From CAYFVR01 sp046541515 (GTDB lineage: Bacteria; Desulfobacterota; Desulfobacteria; Desulfobacterales; Desulfococcaceae), in the NCBI GenBank assembly GCA_046541515.1, contig JBKHDD010000212.1:1-7820 (forward strand): 7,820 nucleotides of DNA, in the 5' to 3' direction. The position numbers were made by a program, and so were the translations under genes. This document shows positions 1 through 6,900 of the stretch, piece after piece; position 1 is the stretch's first letter; each line of letters opens with the position of its first letter. A model generated the notes under the pieces. That model searched no databases and was not told the DNA's origin. It worked only from the letters and a program-made list of their open reading frames with translations.

Positions 1-101
1 TTACGTTATGCAGGTTCGATCCACTCAAGGTATAAAGCATTGTGCGAAATTCCGCCACCAGCATCGAGGCGGCGCCGGGCGGATCGGGCTTTGATTTCCC
101 C

Positions 102-138
102 GCCATCCGGCGTCTTTGATCGATCCGGGATGGCTTTT
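102..138 (+). terminator. Weak terminator-like hairpin
   Basis: GCCATCC (102-108) pairs with GGATGGC (128-134), and two further G-C pairs are possible past a bulged G. The loop is long (about 14 nt) and is followed by TTTT on the plus strand. It could end a plus-strand transcript coming from before the window. An overlapping 8-bp repeat (ATCGATCC at 119-126, GGATCGAT at 147-154) competes with it. This is weak evidence. Confidence 0.3.
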
Positions 139-336
139 GCGGACGGGGATCGATGGAAGTGCAGAGGAACCAAGCGCAACTCGAACTCCTCGCAAGCAAC
201 GATTTGGACTGCAATGGGATGGCAAACGCCAAAATTTACAGGCGTATCTTACCGATCATTATCTCGTTTTTTGAAGAATTTTGAGAACCAAGGCTACAAA
301 AGGACCTTTGCGGCACATGGCGCAATCGGCGTTTGC

Positions 337-376
337 CAACATGAAAAGCCGTCGGAATCGACGGCTTTTCATGTTG
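337..376. terminator. Perfect 18-bp inverted repeat, probable bidirectional terminator
   Basis: The arms caacatgaaaagccgtcg (337-354) and cgacggcttttcatgttg (359-376) are perfect reverse complements around a 4-nt GAAT loop. The GC-rich core is flanked by AAAA on one side and TTTT on the other, so either strand gives a stem followed by a short U run. It lies about 200 nt past the stop of the FrhB-like gene and probably ends the operon transcript. It may also stop a convergent plus-strand transcript from outside the window. The U run is short and lies inside the stem, so efficiency is uncertain. Confidence 0.75.
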
Positions 377-469
377 AACAATTTAGCGATTCGCCCTGCG
401 CTTAGGGACTCAGCAACAGCTGAAATACCGTTTTGGATTTCCATTGCTCAACCGTGCAAGATTGCGCAA

Positions 470-488
470 GGGCGAATGCAATTCGCCC
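470..488. repeat. Short palindromic intergenic element
   Basis: GGGCGAAT (470-477) and ATTCGCCC (481-488) form a perfect 8-bp stem around GCA, followed by CTAC. On the minus strand it reads GTAGGGGCGAATTGCATTCG, which resembles small palindromes I recall as dispersed in intergenic DNA of many bacteria. No U run follows, so it is not a classic terminator, though it could protect the 3' end of the operon mRNA. Copy number in the genome is unknown. Confidence 0.5.
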
Positions 489-579
489 CTACCCGATTTC
501 GTCAAAAAACGGCATTGGGATGAAAACGGTACATTGACAAATTCCGAGTCCCTTAAACTCTCCATCCTACATTTTTCAC

Positions 580-1719
580 CTACCCCGGAATAAACCCCAA
601 CCCCCGCGCCCCGCTTCGCCCGCCCTTCACCAGCTCGTCGTGCATCTTGTCGGCGTGGCGTTTTTTGCGGAGGGAGGAGGTCTTGACCCATTCCAGGACC
701 TCCTTGGCGTAGCCGGGCTTGCCGCCCGTGTCGAAGATGCGCAGGACGTTGTCCCGGGCGTCGGCGAAGATGGCCCGGCCGATGGGCGTGCGGGTGATGA
801 CGGTGGTCCAGCCCTCCTTGGCGCCGATGCCGCCGAAGGAGAGGTCGGCGTATTCCGCGGCGTAGTCCGGGCAGAAATGGCAGGCGGCCCGCTTCATGAA
901 GTCGAGCTGTTGGAGGGAAATTTTCTGCTTCTTCCCGGATTTCAGGTGGACAATGAGCCCGTCCTTGACGTTGATCCGCTCCACGTCTTCCCACTGGAAT
1001 CCGCCCATCTGCTCCAGCTTCTTGCGCTCCTCCTCCCCGAACATGAAATTTCCCGAGCAGAACAGGCCCAAGCGATAGCGGATGGCGTCCGAGGGCACCA
1101 CCCCCAGCGCCTCCATCTTCCGCACCGCCTTGATCTGGCAGGGGGTGCCCACCATGGCGACGCGCCGGAGCCCTTTTTGCAAGATGGGCCGAAATTCCTG
1201 CGCCGAGGGCGAATAGGTGGAGTAATTCCGGCTGAACCGGTCGATCCCGTGGGAGCTGTCGAAGTAGAAGCCGGCGGCGTCCAGGATTTCCTGCCGGCTC
1301 ACCGCCAGCCAGGGCTCGCGGTGAAACGGGCCGGACTGGCGGGTGACGATGGCCCCGTCGATGTGGCCCCGGTCGAACAGGTGGAGCAACATGGCCGTGA
1401 CCACGCCGCCGTCGGTGGCCCGGCGGCGGATTTCCGCGTCCCGGGCCTGGGCCACCGTGGTTTCGAGCACCTTGCCCATGGGCGGAACCCAGCCGGCGAT
1501 CTTGTTGGTTTCGTCGCGCAGCTCGTCGATTTCGGGGCAGATGCTGTAGCAGAGGCCGCACTCGATGCACTTGTCGCGGTCGGCGTACTGGGGCACGTCG
1601 CCGGCCCCCATTTTGAGCGCCCCGTAGTTGATGGCGGTGCAAAAGGTGACGCAGCCCCCGCAATGGTGGCAGAGCCCCGGCTTCTGCACTTCCTCGATCA
1701 GGCTGTCAAAGGTCTTCAT
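580..1719 (-). CDS. FrhB-family iron-sulfur flavoprotein (coenzyme F420 hydrogenase/dehydrogenase beta subunit-like)
   Basis: The 379-residue protein begins with two ferredoxin-type [4Fe-4S] motifs, C17-x2-C20-x2-C23-x3-C27 and C51-x2-C54-x2-C57-x3-C61. An FrhB N-terminal domain follows (RRRATDGGVVTAML, about 98-111), then the FrhB C-terminal domain with GTPCQIKAVRK (C194), LGLFCSGNF (C221) and CHFCPDYAAEYADLSFGG (C280, C283). Relatives (FrhB, FpoF) carry FAD plus Fe-S clusters and move electrons between F420 or ferredoxin and a partner. The substrate here cannot be read from sequence. Its place as last gene, coupled to metF by ATGA, suggests an electron-input or output subunit for the MetFV-Hdr complex. 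The start at 1719 is favoured by GGAGGAGG (1724-1731) and by homology starting at that Met; the open frame further upstream runs over metF and is not coding. It ends with TAG. Confidence 0.88.
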   Translation of the reverse strand: MKTFDSLIEEVQKPGLCHHCGGCVTFCTAINYGALKMGAGDVPQYADRDKCIECGLCYSICPEIDELRDETNKIAGWVPPMGKVLETTVAQARDAEIRRRATDGGVVTAMLLHLFDRGHIDGAIVTRQSGPFHREPWLAVSRQEILDAAGFYFDSSHGIDRFSRNYSTYSPSAQEFRPILQKGLRRVAMVGTPCQIKAVRKMEALGVVPSDAIRYRLGLFCSGNFMFGEEERKKLEQMGGFQWEDVERINVKDGLIVHLKSGKKQKISLQQLDFMKRAACHFCPDYAAEYADLSFGGIGAKEGWTTVITRTPIGRAIFADARDNVLRIFDTGGKPGYAKEVLEWVKTSSLRKKRHADKMHDELVKGGRSGARGLGFIPG

Positions 1720-2657
1720 GCTGCCTCCTCCACGGGCGGCCTGGGATACAGCCCGGCCCGTTCCACGATCTCCGGGACCCGCTCTTCCCATTCGATGGCC
1801 ATTACGTGGAAGCCGCGGACCCCTTCCACTTCCTTCAGCTCCTGAATGGCCTCGACGCAGATGTTGATGCCTTCCTCGGCTTGCTTTTCCTTGGGCGTGT
1901 CGGCGAGGCGCTTGACCACGTCGTCGGGCACGTCCATGCCCGGCACCCGATTTTTCATGTAGCGGGCCATGCCGGCCGATTTCATGGGCGTCAGCCCGGC
2001 CATGATGTAGGCCTTTTCGTGCAGTCCCCGGTCCACAACGCCCTTCATCCATTCCTTAAACTTGGGGAGATTGTAGATGCACTGGGTCTGGATGAACTCG
2101 GCGCCCGCCGCGATTTTCTTGGCCAGGCGGGGCACCCGGATTTCAAAGGGATCGGCGAAGGGATTGGCCGCCGCGCCCACGAACATTTGGGGCGGCCGCT
2201 TGATCTCGTCCCCGCCGAGAAATTTGCCCTCGTCCCGCATGAGCCGCACGGTCTGGAGCAGCTGCATGGAATCCAAATCGTGGACGTTCTGGCCGCTGGC
2301 GTGGTCGCCGAAGCTCTGGTGATCGCCCGAGAGGCAAAGCACGTTGAAAACGTCCCAGGATGCCGCGCCCAACAGGTCGCTTTGAAGGGCGATGCGGTTC
2401 CGGTCCCGGGTCACCATCTGGAGCACCGGCTCCACGCCCAGGGTTTTCAGCCGGATGCAGGCCGCCAGGGAACACATTCGGCAGACGGAGGTCTGGTTGT
2501 CGGTGATGTTGATGGCGTCCACGTGGTTCCGGATCAGCTCGGCCTTTTTGGCGACGCCTTCGGGATCGCTGCCTCGGGGCGGTCCGCACTCGGAGGTGAC
2601 GCCAAAGTGGCCGGCCGCCATGATTCGTTCGAGATTGCTCGGCGTTTTCGCGGTCAT
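1716..2657 (-). CDS. metF: Methylene-tetrahydrofolate reductase, catalytic subunit (MetF, acetogen type)
   Basis: This 313-residue cytoplasmic FAD enzyme catalyses 5,10-methylene-H4F to 5-methyl-H4F, or the reverse in acetate oxidisers, in the methyl branch of the Wood-Ljungdahl pathway. Family signatures include TSECGPPRG with the probable catalytic glutamate E23, NITDNQT (50-56), the RDRNRIALQSDLLGA stretch, LCLSGDH and HDLDSMQLL, and a late AEFIQTQCIYNL segment, all consistent with the TIM-barrel MTHFR fold. Its length is near the bacterial norm. The start is the ATG overlapping the metV stop, with GGAGG at 2668-2672. An upstream extension in this frame overlaps metV and is not coding. Unusual are three closely spaced cysteines just after the folate-site motif (C59, C62, C67). 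The stop overlaps the next gene by ATGA. Confidence 0.95.
   Translation of the reverse strand: MTAKTPSNLERIMAAGHFGVTSECGPPRGSDPEGVAKKAELIRNHVDAINITDNQTSVCRMCSLAACIRLKTLGVEPVLQMVTRDRNRIALQSDLLGAASWDVFNVLCLSGDHQSFGDHASGQNVHDLDSMQLLQTVRLMRDEGKFLGGDEIKRPPQMFVGAAANPFADPFEIRVPRLAKKIAAGAEFIQTQCIYNLPKFKEWMKGVVDRGLHEKAYIMAGLTPMKSAGMARYMKNRVPGMDVPDDVVKRLADTPKEKQAEEGINICVEAIQELKEVEGVRGFHVMAIEWEERVPEIVERAGLYPRPPVEEAA
1724..1731 (-). promoter_or_regulatory. Ribosome binding site of the FrhB-like gene
   Basis: GGAGGAGG lies inside the last codons of metF, 4 nt before the ATG at 1719. It decides this start over the longer open frame that runs back into metF. Confidence 0.75.
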
Positions 2658-3319
2658 GACTTCAGATCCTCCCGTACGAGTTTGCGGGGGCCGCCCGCCC
2701 GGTCGCTGGACCAGTCCTTGATCGGCGCCAGCTTTTCGTAGTCCGCCATCCGACCCAGCATTTTGAGCCGATCCACGATGAGCTGCCAGGCGCAGTCCAC
2801 CTCCTTGTTGATCTCGCATTTTCCGCCGGTGGAGCCGCCGCAGGGGCCGTTCATCACCCGCTTGGCGCAGCGGGCGATGGGGCAGATGCCGCCGGTCTCC
2901 GCCAATACGCAGTTGCCGCAGGCCTGGCAACGCTCGGTGTAAACCCCCAGCTCCTCCACCGCGCCCAAAAAGGTGGTGTTCAGGCCGGGATAGATCGGCT
3001 TGGCGTACCGCTCCGCCATAAACTGCACCCCGATGCCGCAGGCGGTGGAAAGAACGGCCTCGGTGTCCGCGATCTGCTTTTCCGCCGAATCGAAAAACTC
3101 CGTCTCGCACTGTCGCTCGATGCCCCCGTTGGTGATTTCCATGTCCACCCCTTCCTGGGTGGCGCGCATCCGCAACAGCGAGGCGAGGATTTCGGCTTCC
3201 TTGTTCCCCCCCTGGTGGCAGACCGCCACGCAGGTATTGCAACCGAAGACCAGGACCTTTTGGTGGCCCCGGATCATTTCCCACATTTCGTCCAGAGGTT
3301 TCTGCTCGCCGACGATCAT
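2654..3319 (-). CDS. metV: MetV, methylene-tetrahydrofolate reductase partner subunit (cysteine-rich MTHFR C-terminal-domain family)
   Basis: The 221-residue protein matches the small iron-sulfur/zinc-type partner of acetogen-type MetF. It is needed to hand electrons to the MetF flavin, because this MetF type does not take them directly from NADH. Cysteines are dense: FGCNTCVAVCHQ (C27, C30, C34), C71, STACGIG (C94), then the cluster CQACGNC (C130, C133, C136), C145, C150, C159, C167 and C175. The motif series CQACGNC, GGICPIARCAK and NGPCGGSTGGKCE is characteristic of the family. The start is supported by AAGGAG at 3329-3334, 9 nt upstream, and by the typical MIVGEQKPL opening. The stop overlaps the metF start as ATGA, so translation of the pair is probably coupled. 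A 49-nt gap separates it from mvhD. Confidence 0.92.
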   Translation of the reverse strand: MIVGEQKPLDEMWEMIRGHQKVLVFGCNTCVAVCHQGGNKEAEILASLLRMRATQEGVDMEITNGGIERQCETEFFDSAEKQIADTEAVLSTACGIGVQFMAERYAKPIYPGLNTTFLGAVEELGVYTERCQACGNCVLAETGGICPIARCAKRVMNGPCGGSTGGKCEINKEVDCAWQLIVDRLKMLGRMADYEKLAPIKDWSSDRAGGPRKLVREDLKS

Positions 3320-3328
3320 GTCGCGTAT

Positions 3329-3334
3329 CTCCTT
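3329..3334 (-). promoter_or_regulatory. Ribosome binding site of metV
   Basis: AAGGAG is placed 9 nt before the ATG at 3319. It supports independent initiation of metV after the 49-nt gap behind mvhD. Confidence 0.7.
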
Positions 3335-3368
3335 TTTGGCTTGGAAACGAGGGTCCCGCGCGTTGTCT

Positions 3369-3887
3369 TCAGACGGGGTTGGCTTTCCGATCCCGGGCCT
3401 TGCGCAGGGCCGTCGCCACCGGGGAGGGGCCCATGTCCCGCACCCGCTCGGTGAATTCCATGCAGATTTCCGCCCATCGGGGACCCATGGCCGCGGAGAG
3501 GTTGAACATCTCCAGCCGCTCGGGTTCGATGTTGACCTGGGGCAACAGGGTCTTCAGATGGGCGATTCTCTTGGCCGCGTTTGTATTTCCGTCCAGGAAA
3601 TGGCATTGGCCCTCCAGTCAGCCGGCCACGAAGAGGCCGTCCACCCCCCGCTCGAAGGCGTGGAGCACGTAGCCGTGGTCCAGCTTTCCCGTGCAGGGCA
3701 GGCGGATGATCCGGACGTTGGGCGAATAGGTCAGCCGCATGACGCCCGCGAGATCGGCCGCGGCGAAGGCGCAGTAGTGGCAGGCGAAAGCCAGAATCTT
3801 CGGCTCCCATCCGGCCGGGGCCTCCCGGAGAGGCGCCGCGGGCGCGGCCTCGGGGGCCTGGGCGACGGGTTGCGCTTGGGCGGTCAT
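3369..3887 (-). CDS. mvhD: Selenocysteine-containing MvhD (methyl-viologen-reducing hydrogenase delta-type subunit)
   Basis: The gene reads as 172 residues with TGA at codon 90 decoded as selenocysteine. MvhD carries a [2Fe-2S] cluster and passes electrons between a redox partner and HdrA; here the partner is probably MetFV, because no hydrogenase gene is visible. Family landmarks are ACHYCAF (C36, C39), RLPCTGK (C65), the VAG-U-LEGQCHF region (U90, C95), and a C-terminal half with DGNTNAAKRI and the typical end of the family. TGA sits where the family has cysteine, and the frame stays open for 82 codons to a TGA at 3369-3371. A SECIS-like hairpin follows. VhuD of methanococci and several deltaproteobacterial MvhD proteins are known Sec variants. 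A strong Shine-Dalgarno AAGGAGGA (3891-3898) fixes the start. Residues 2-27 form an Ala/Pro-rich extension. The alternative, a nonsense mutation, is much less likely. Confidence 0.9.
3585..3601 (-). promoter_or_regulatory. Bacterial SECIS-like hairpin in mvhD mRNA
   Basis: Read on the minus strand, the sequence is AUUUCC-UGGAC-GGAAAU: a perfect 6-bp stem with a 5-nt loop. The loop begins 23 nt after the UGA and has G at its second and third positions. Bacterial SECIS elements, as I recall the rules, need an apical loop about 16-37 nt downstream of UGA with a G among its first two loop bases; this hairpin satisfies both. It would be bound by SelB. The fold was found by eye and no energy was calculated. 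Confidence 0.72.
3618..3620 (-). other. In-frame UGA selenocysteine codon of mvhD
   Basis: The TGA is codon 90 of mvhD, between GTG-GCC-GGC and CTG-GAG-GGC, and falls at the conserved cluster-ligand cysteine of MvhD. The frame on both sides encodes recognisable MvhD sequence. The codon is TGA rather than TAA or TAG and needs only a single base change from TGC or TGT. Cysteine-to-selenocysteine exchange is known for this family. Confidence 0.9.
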
Positions 3888-3890
3888 GAA

Positions 3891-3898
3891 TCCTCCTT
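3891..3898 (-). promoter_or_regulatory. Ribosome binding site of mvhD
   Basis: AAGGAGGA lies a few bases before the ATG at 3887 and is preceded by a run of A residues. It is a near-ideal Shine-Dalgarno site and shows that the TGA-interrupted frame is actively initiated. Confidence 0.8.
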
Positions 3899-3903
3899 TT
3901 TTT

Positions 3904-3935
3904 TCAGACGTCCACCGTTTTCAGATGTCTACCGT
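3904..3935. repeat. Imperfect tandem repeat across the hdrA stop codon
   Basis: Two 15-nt copies, tcagacgtccaccgt (3904-3918) and tcagatgtctaccgt (3921-3935), differ at two positions and have a 17-nt period. On the coding strand both read as ACGGT-GAC-TCTGA-type sequence, so the hdrA stop context (TVDI-stop) is duplicated just downstream. The second copy is out of frame with hdrA and lies in the 33-nt gap before mvhD. Confidence 0.6.
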
Positions 3936-6900
3936 GGCGGCGTCGATCATGGCGTTGATCTGGTCGTCCCGGAAGCTGTTCACCTGGAACGCCTTGGCGG
4001 GGCAAATCCCGGCGCAGATGCCGCAGCCGGTGCATTTCACCTCGTTGTGGCTCACCTTTCCGTCCTCGTCGATGAAGGGCGAGTCGAAGGGGCAGACCCG
4101 GAAACAGGCCAGGCAGGACATGCAGATGTCCCGGTCGTGCTTGGAAATGATGCCGGACACCGAGAGCCGGTCGTGGGACAGCAGCACCCCGGCCCGTCCC
4201 GCCGCCGCCATGGCCTGGCTGATGGTTTCGTCCAGGTTCTTGGGCGCGTGGGCCAGCCCGGCCACGTAGATGCCCTCGGTGGGGAAATCCACCGGGCGCA
4301 GCTTGACGTGGGCCTCCAGCAGATAGCCGTCCGCGTTGGTGGTCAGCTTGTAGTTCTTGCCGGTCTTCTCCGTGGTCGGGTGGGGCCGCAAACCGGTGGA
4401 CAGCACCAGCCGGTCCGGCCGCATCACGATGTCACGGCCCAACAGTTCGTCGAAGGTCCGCACGGTGATCTGATCGCCGGAAACGGAAACCTCCGGCTTG
4501 TTATCCACCTCGAATCGGACGAAGGCCACGCCCAGCTCCCGGGCCTTGCGGTAGAAATCCTCCCGCAGGCCGTAGGTGCGAATGTCCCGGTAGAGGATCG
4601 TCACGCCGGCCGCGGGATCGGCCTCCTTGATGGCGACCGCGTTCTTGATGGCGTCCTGGCAGCAGACCCGGGAGCAGTAGTTGTTGGGCTCTTCCCGGGA
4701 GCCGACGCACTGGATCATCACGGTGTGGCCGCCCTTGGGCAGGCCGCCCTCGGCGAGGATTTTCTCCAACGCCCGCTGGGTGACGATCCGGTCGCTTTCG
4801 CCGTAGTGATACTCGGTGGGCTCGTATTCCACCCCGCCGGTGGCCACCACGACGGCGCCGTGGGTGATGGCGTCGCCGTTGGTCAGCGTCGTCTTGAAAT
4901 TGCCAACGAAGCCTTCGCTCTTCTCCACCTCGGCGCCGGCGTGAACCGTGATCCGGGGGTGGGCCTGGACTTCGGCGATCTTCTCCTGGACGAACGCCTG
5001 CACGTCGCCCCCGTCCAGGGTGCGGAAGACGTTCCGGGCCAGGCCGCCCAGCTCGCCTTCCCGCTCCACCAGGTGGACGTCGTAGCCCATCTGACCCAGG
5101 GACAGCGCCGTGGTCATGCCGGCCACCCCGCCGCCGATGACCATGGCGGCCGGGGTCACGTCCACCGAATCGGTTTCGATGGGCTCCAGCAGCCGGGCCT
5201 TGGCCACGTTCATCCGGACGATGTCCGTCGCCTTGGCGGTGGCCACTTCGTTCTGGTTCATGTGGCACCAGGAGCACTGCTCCCGGATGTCGGCCAGCTC
5301 GAAAAGATACTTGTTGAGGCCGGCGTCCCGGATGGTGTCCTGAAACAGCGGCGCGTGGGTCCGGGGCGTGCAGGAGGCCACCACGACGCGATTGAGGCCG
5401 TGTTCCCGCACCAGCTCCTTGATCTTCTCCTGGCCGTCCGGTGCGCAGGCGTACATCAGGTCGTCGGAGTAGACGACGCAGTCCTCCTTGCGCATGGACT
5501 CGGCCACCGCGTCCACGTCCACGGTCCCGGCGATGTTGAGCCCGCAGTGGCAGACGAAGACGCCCACCCGGGCATCCTGCCCGGCCACGTCGGTTTCCGG
5601 CGGAAGCGTCGGCGGGGAGATTTCGGTCCCCCGGGCCTCGCCCAGCAGAGACATGCTCCGGCCCGCCACGGCGCTACCCTGGGCCACGGTTTCGGGGATG
5701 TCTTTCGGACCTTGGAAGGTGCCGGTGACGTAGACGCCCTCGCGGGTGGTTTCCACCGGGGCGAAGCCGCTGGTGGCCGCGAAGCCGTATTGGTTGGGCT
5801 CGATCCCCACCGTGCGGGCCAGTTCCGCCGCGTCGGCGTGGGGCTGAAAGCCGACGGAAAGGACCACCATGTCGTATTTTTCGTCCACCAGGGTCCCGTC
5901 GCTCTGGGCGTAGCGGAGCAGCAGGTCGTGGGTGCCGGCCTCCTCCCGGATTTCGGAGATCATGGCCCGGCGGTAGACCACGCCGTACTGATCCTTGGCC
6001 CGGTCCACGTATTTGTCGAAATCCTTCCCGAAGGCCCGCATGTCCATGTAGAAAATGGTCGGCTCGACGGTTGCATCGTGTTCCTTGGCGATCACCGCCT
6101 GCTTGGTGGCGTACATGCAGCAAACCGAGGAGCACCACGGATTGGCGTTCCGGGGGTCCCGGGAGCCCACGCACTGGATCCAGGCCACCTTCCGGGGATG
6201 GCGCTCGTCCGAGGGCCGTTTGATCTCGCCCATGAACGGGCCGGAGGCGGAGAGAATCCGCTCGAACTGGATGGAGGTGACCACGTTGGGCCATCGGCCG
6301 AAGCCCAGCTCCGCCCGGACCTTGGGATTGTATCGGTCCAGGCCCGGACTCAGGATGATGGCGCCGACCTTGAGCTCGTAATCCCGTTCTTTGTCGTCGA
6401 AATTGATGGCGTCGGTGGGGCAGAATTTGACGCAGGCCTTGCAACGCCCCCGCTGAAGGTAGATGCAGTGGTCCGGGTCGATGACCCGGGTGTTGGGCAC
6501 GGCCTGGGGCAGGACCGCGTAGATGGCCTTGCGCTTGGCGAGCCCCTGCTCGAACTGGCTTTCCACCAGCTTCGGGCATTTCTTTTCGCAGGCGCCGCAG
6601 CCGGTGCAGCGTTCGGCGTCCACGTAACGGGGTTTTTGGTGAACAGCGACGCTGAAGTCGCCCGGCCCGCCGCTCACCCCGGTCACTTCCGCCAGGGTGT
6701 GCAGCACGATGTTGGGGTGGCGGCCCACCTCCACCATCTTGGGCGAGATCATGCACATGGAGCAGTCGCCGGTGGGAAAGGTTTTGTCCAGCATGGCCAT
6801 GGTTCCCCCGATGGAGGAATCCCGATGGACGATGTGGACCAGAAATCCGCTGTCCGCCATGTCGAGGGCCGCCTGCATGCCGCCGATGCCGCCGCCCACG

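Larger units (their letters stand above)
1..579. other. Non-coding region downstream of the operon
   Basis: I see no convincing gene here. Open frames exist on both strands (one plus frame is open from the window edge to 405), but they show no family resemblance, no good ribosome site and low-quality composition, and one runs through the 18-bp inverted repeat. The stretch is less GC-rich than the operon in its middle part (about 200-300). It holds the terminator-like repeat at 337-376, the palindrome at 470-488 and weaker inverted repeats at 102-154. No promoter could be assigned. Confidence 0.6.

Noticed and set aside
5..30. tRNA T-arm-like sequence (GGTTCGATCC) near the left edge
   Set aside because: The bases flanking the loop do not pair as a T-stem, and no acceptor or anticodon arm is seen.
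40..405. Plus-strand open frame in the non-coding end, starting with TTG
   Set aside because: There is no ribosome site or recognisable motif, and the frame runs through the perfect inverted repeat at 337-376. It is open by chance.
580..2052. Longer version of the FrhB-like protein starting inside metF
   Set aside because: The extra 111 residues overlap metF in another frame and are not FrhB-like. The ATG at 1719 has a strong ribosome site and is where family similarity begins.
1716..3284. Longer version of MetF starting inside metV
   Set aside because: The upstream extension is the alternate frame of metV. MetF similarity begins at the ATG at 2657.
3618..3887. mvhD as a pseudogene truncated by a nonsense mutation
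   Set aside because: The downstream frame is intact and conserved, the stop is TGA at a conserved Cys site, a SECIS-like hairpin follows, and the flanking operon is intact.
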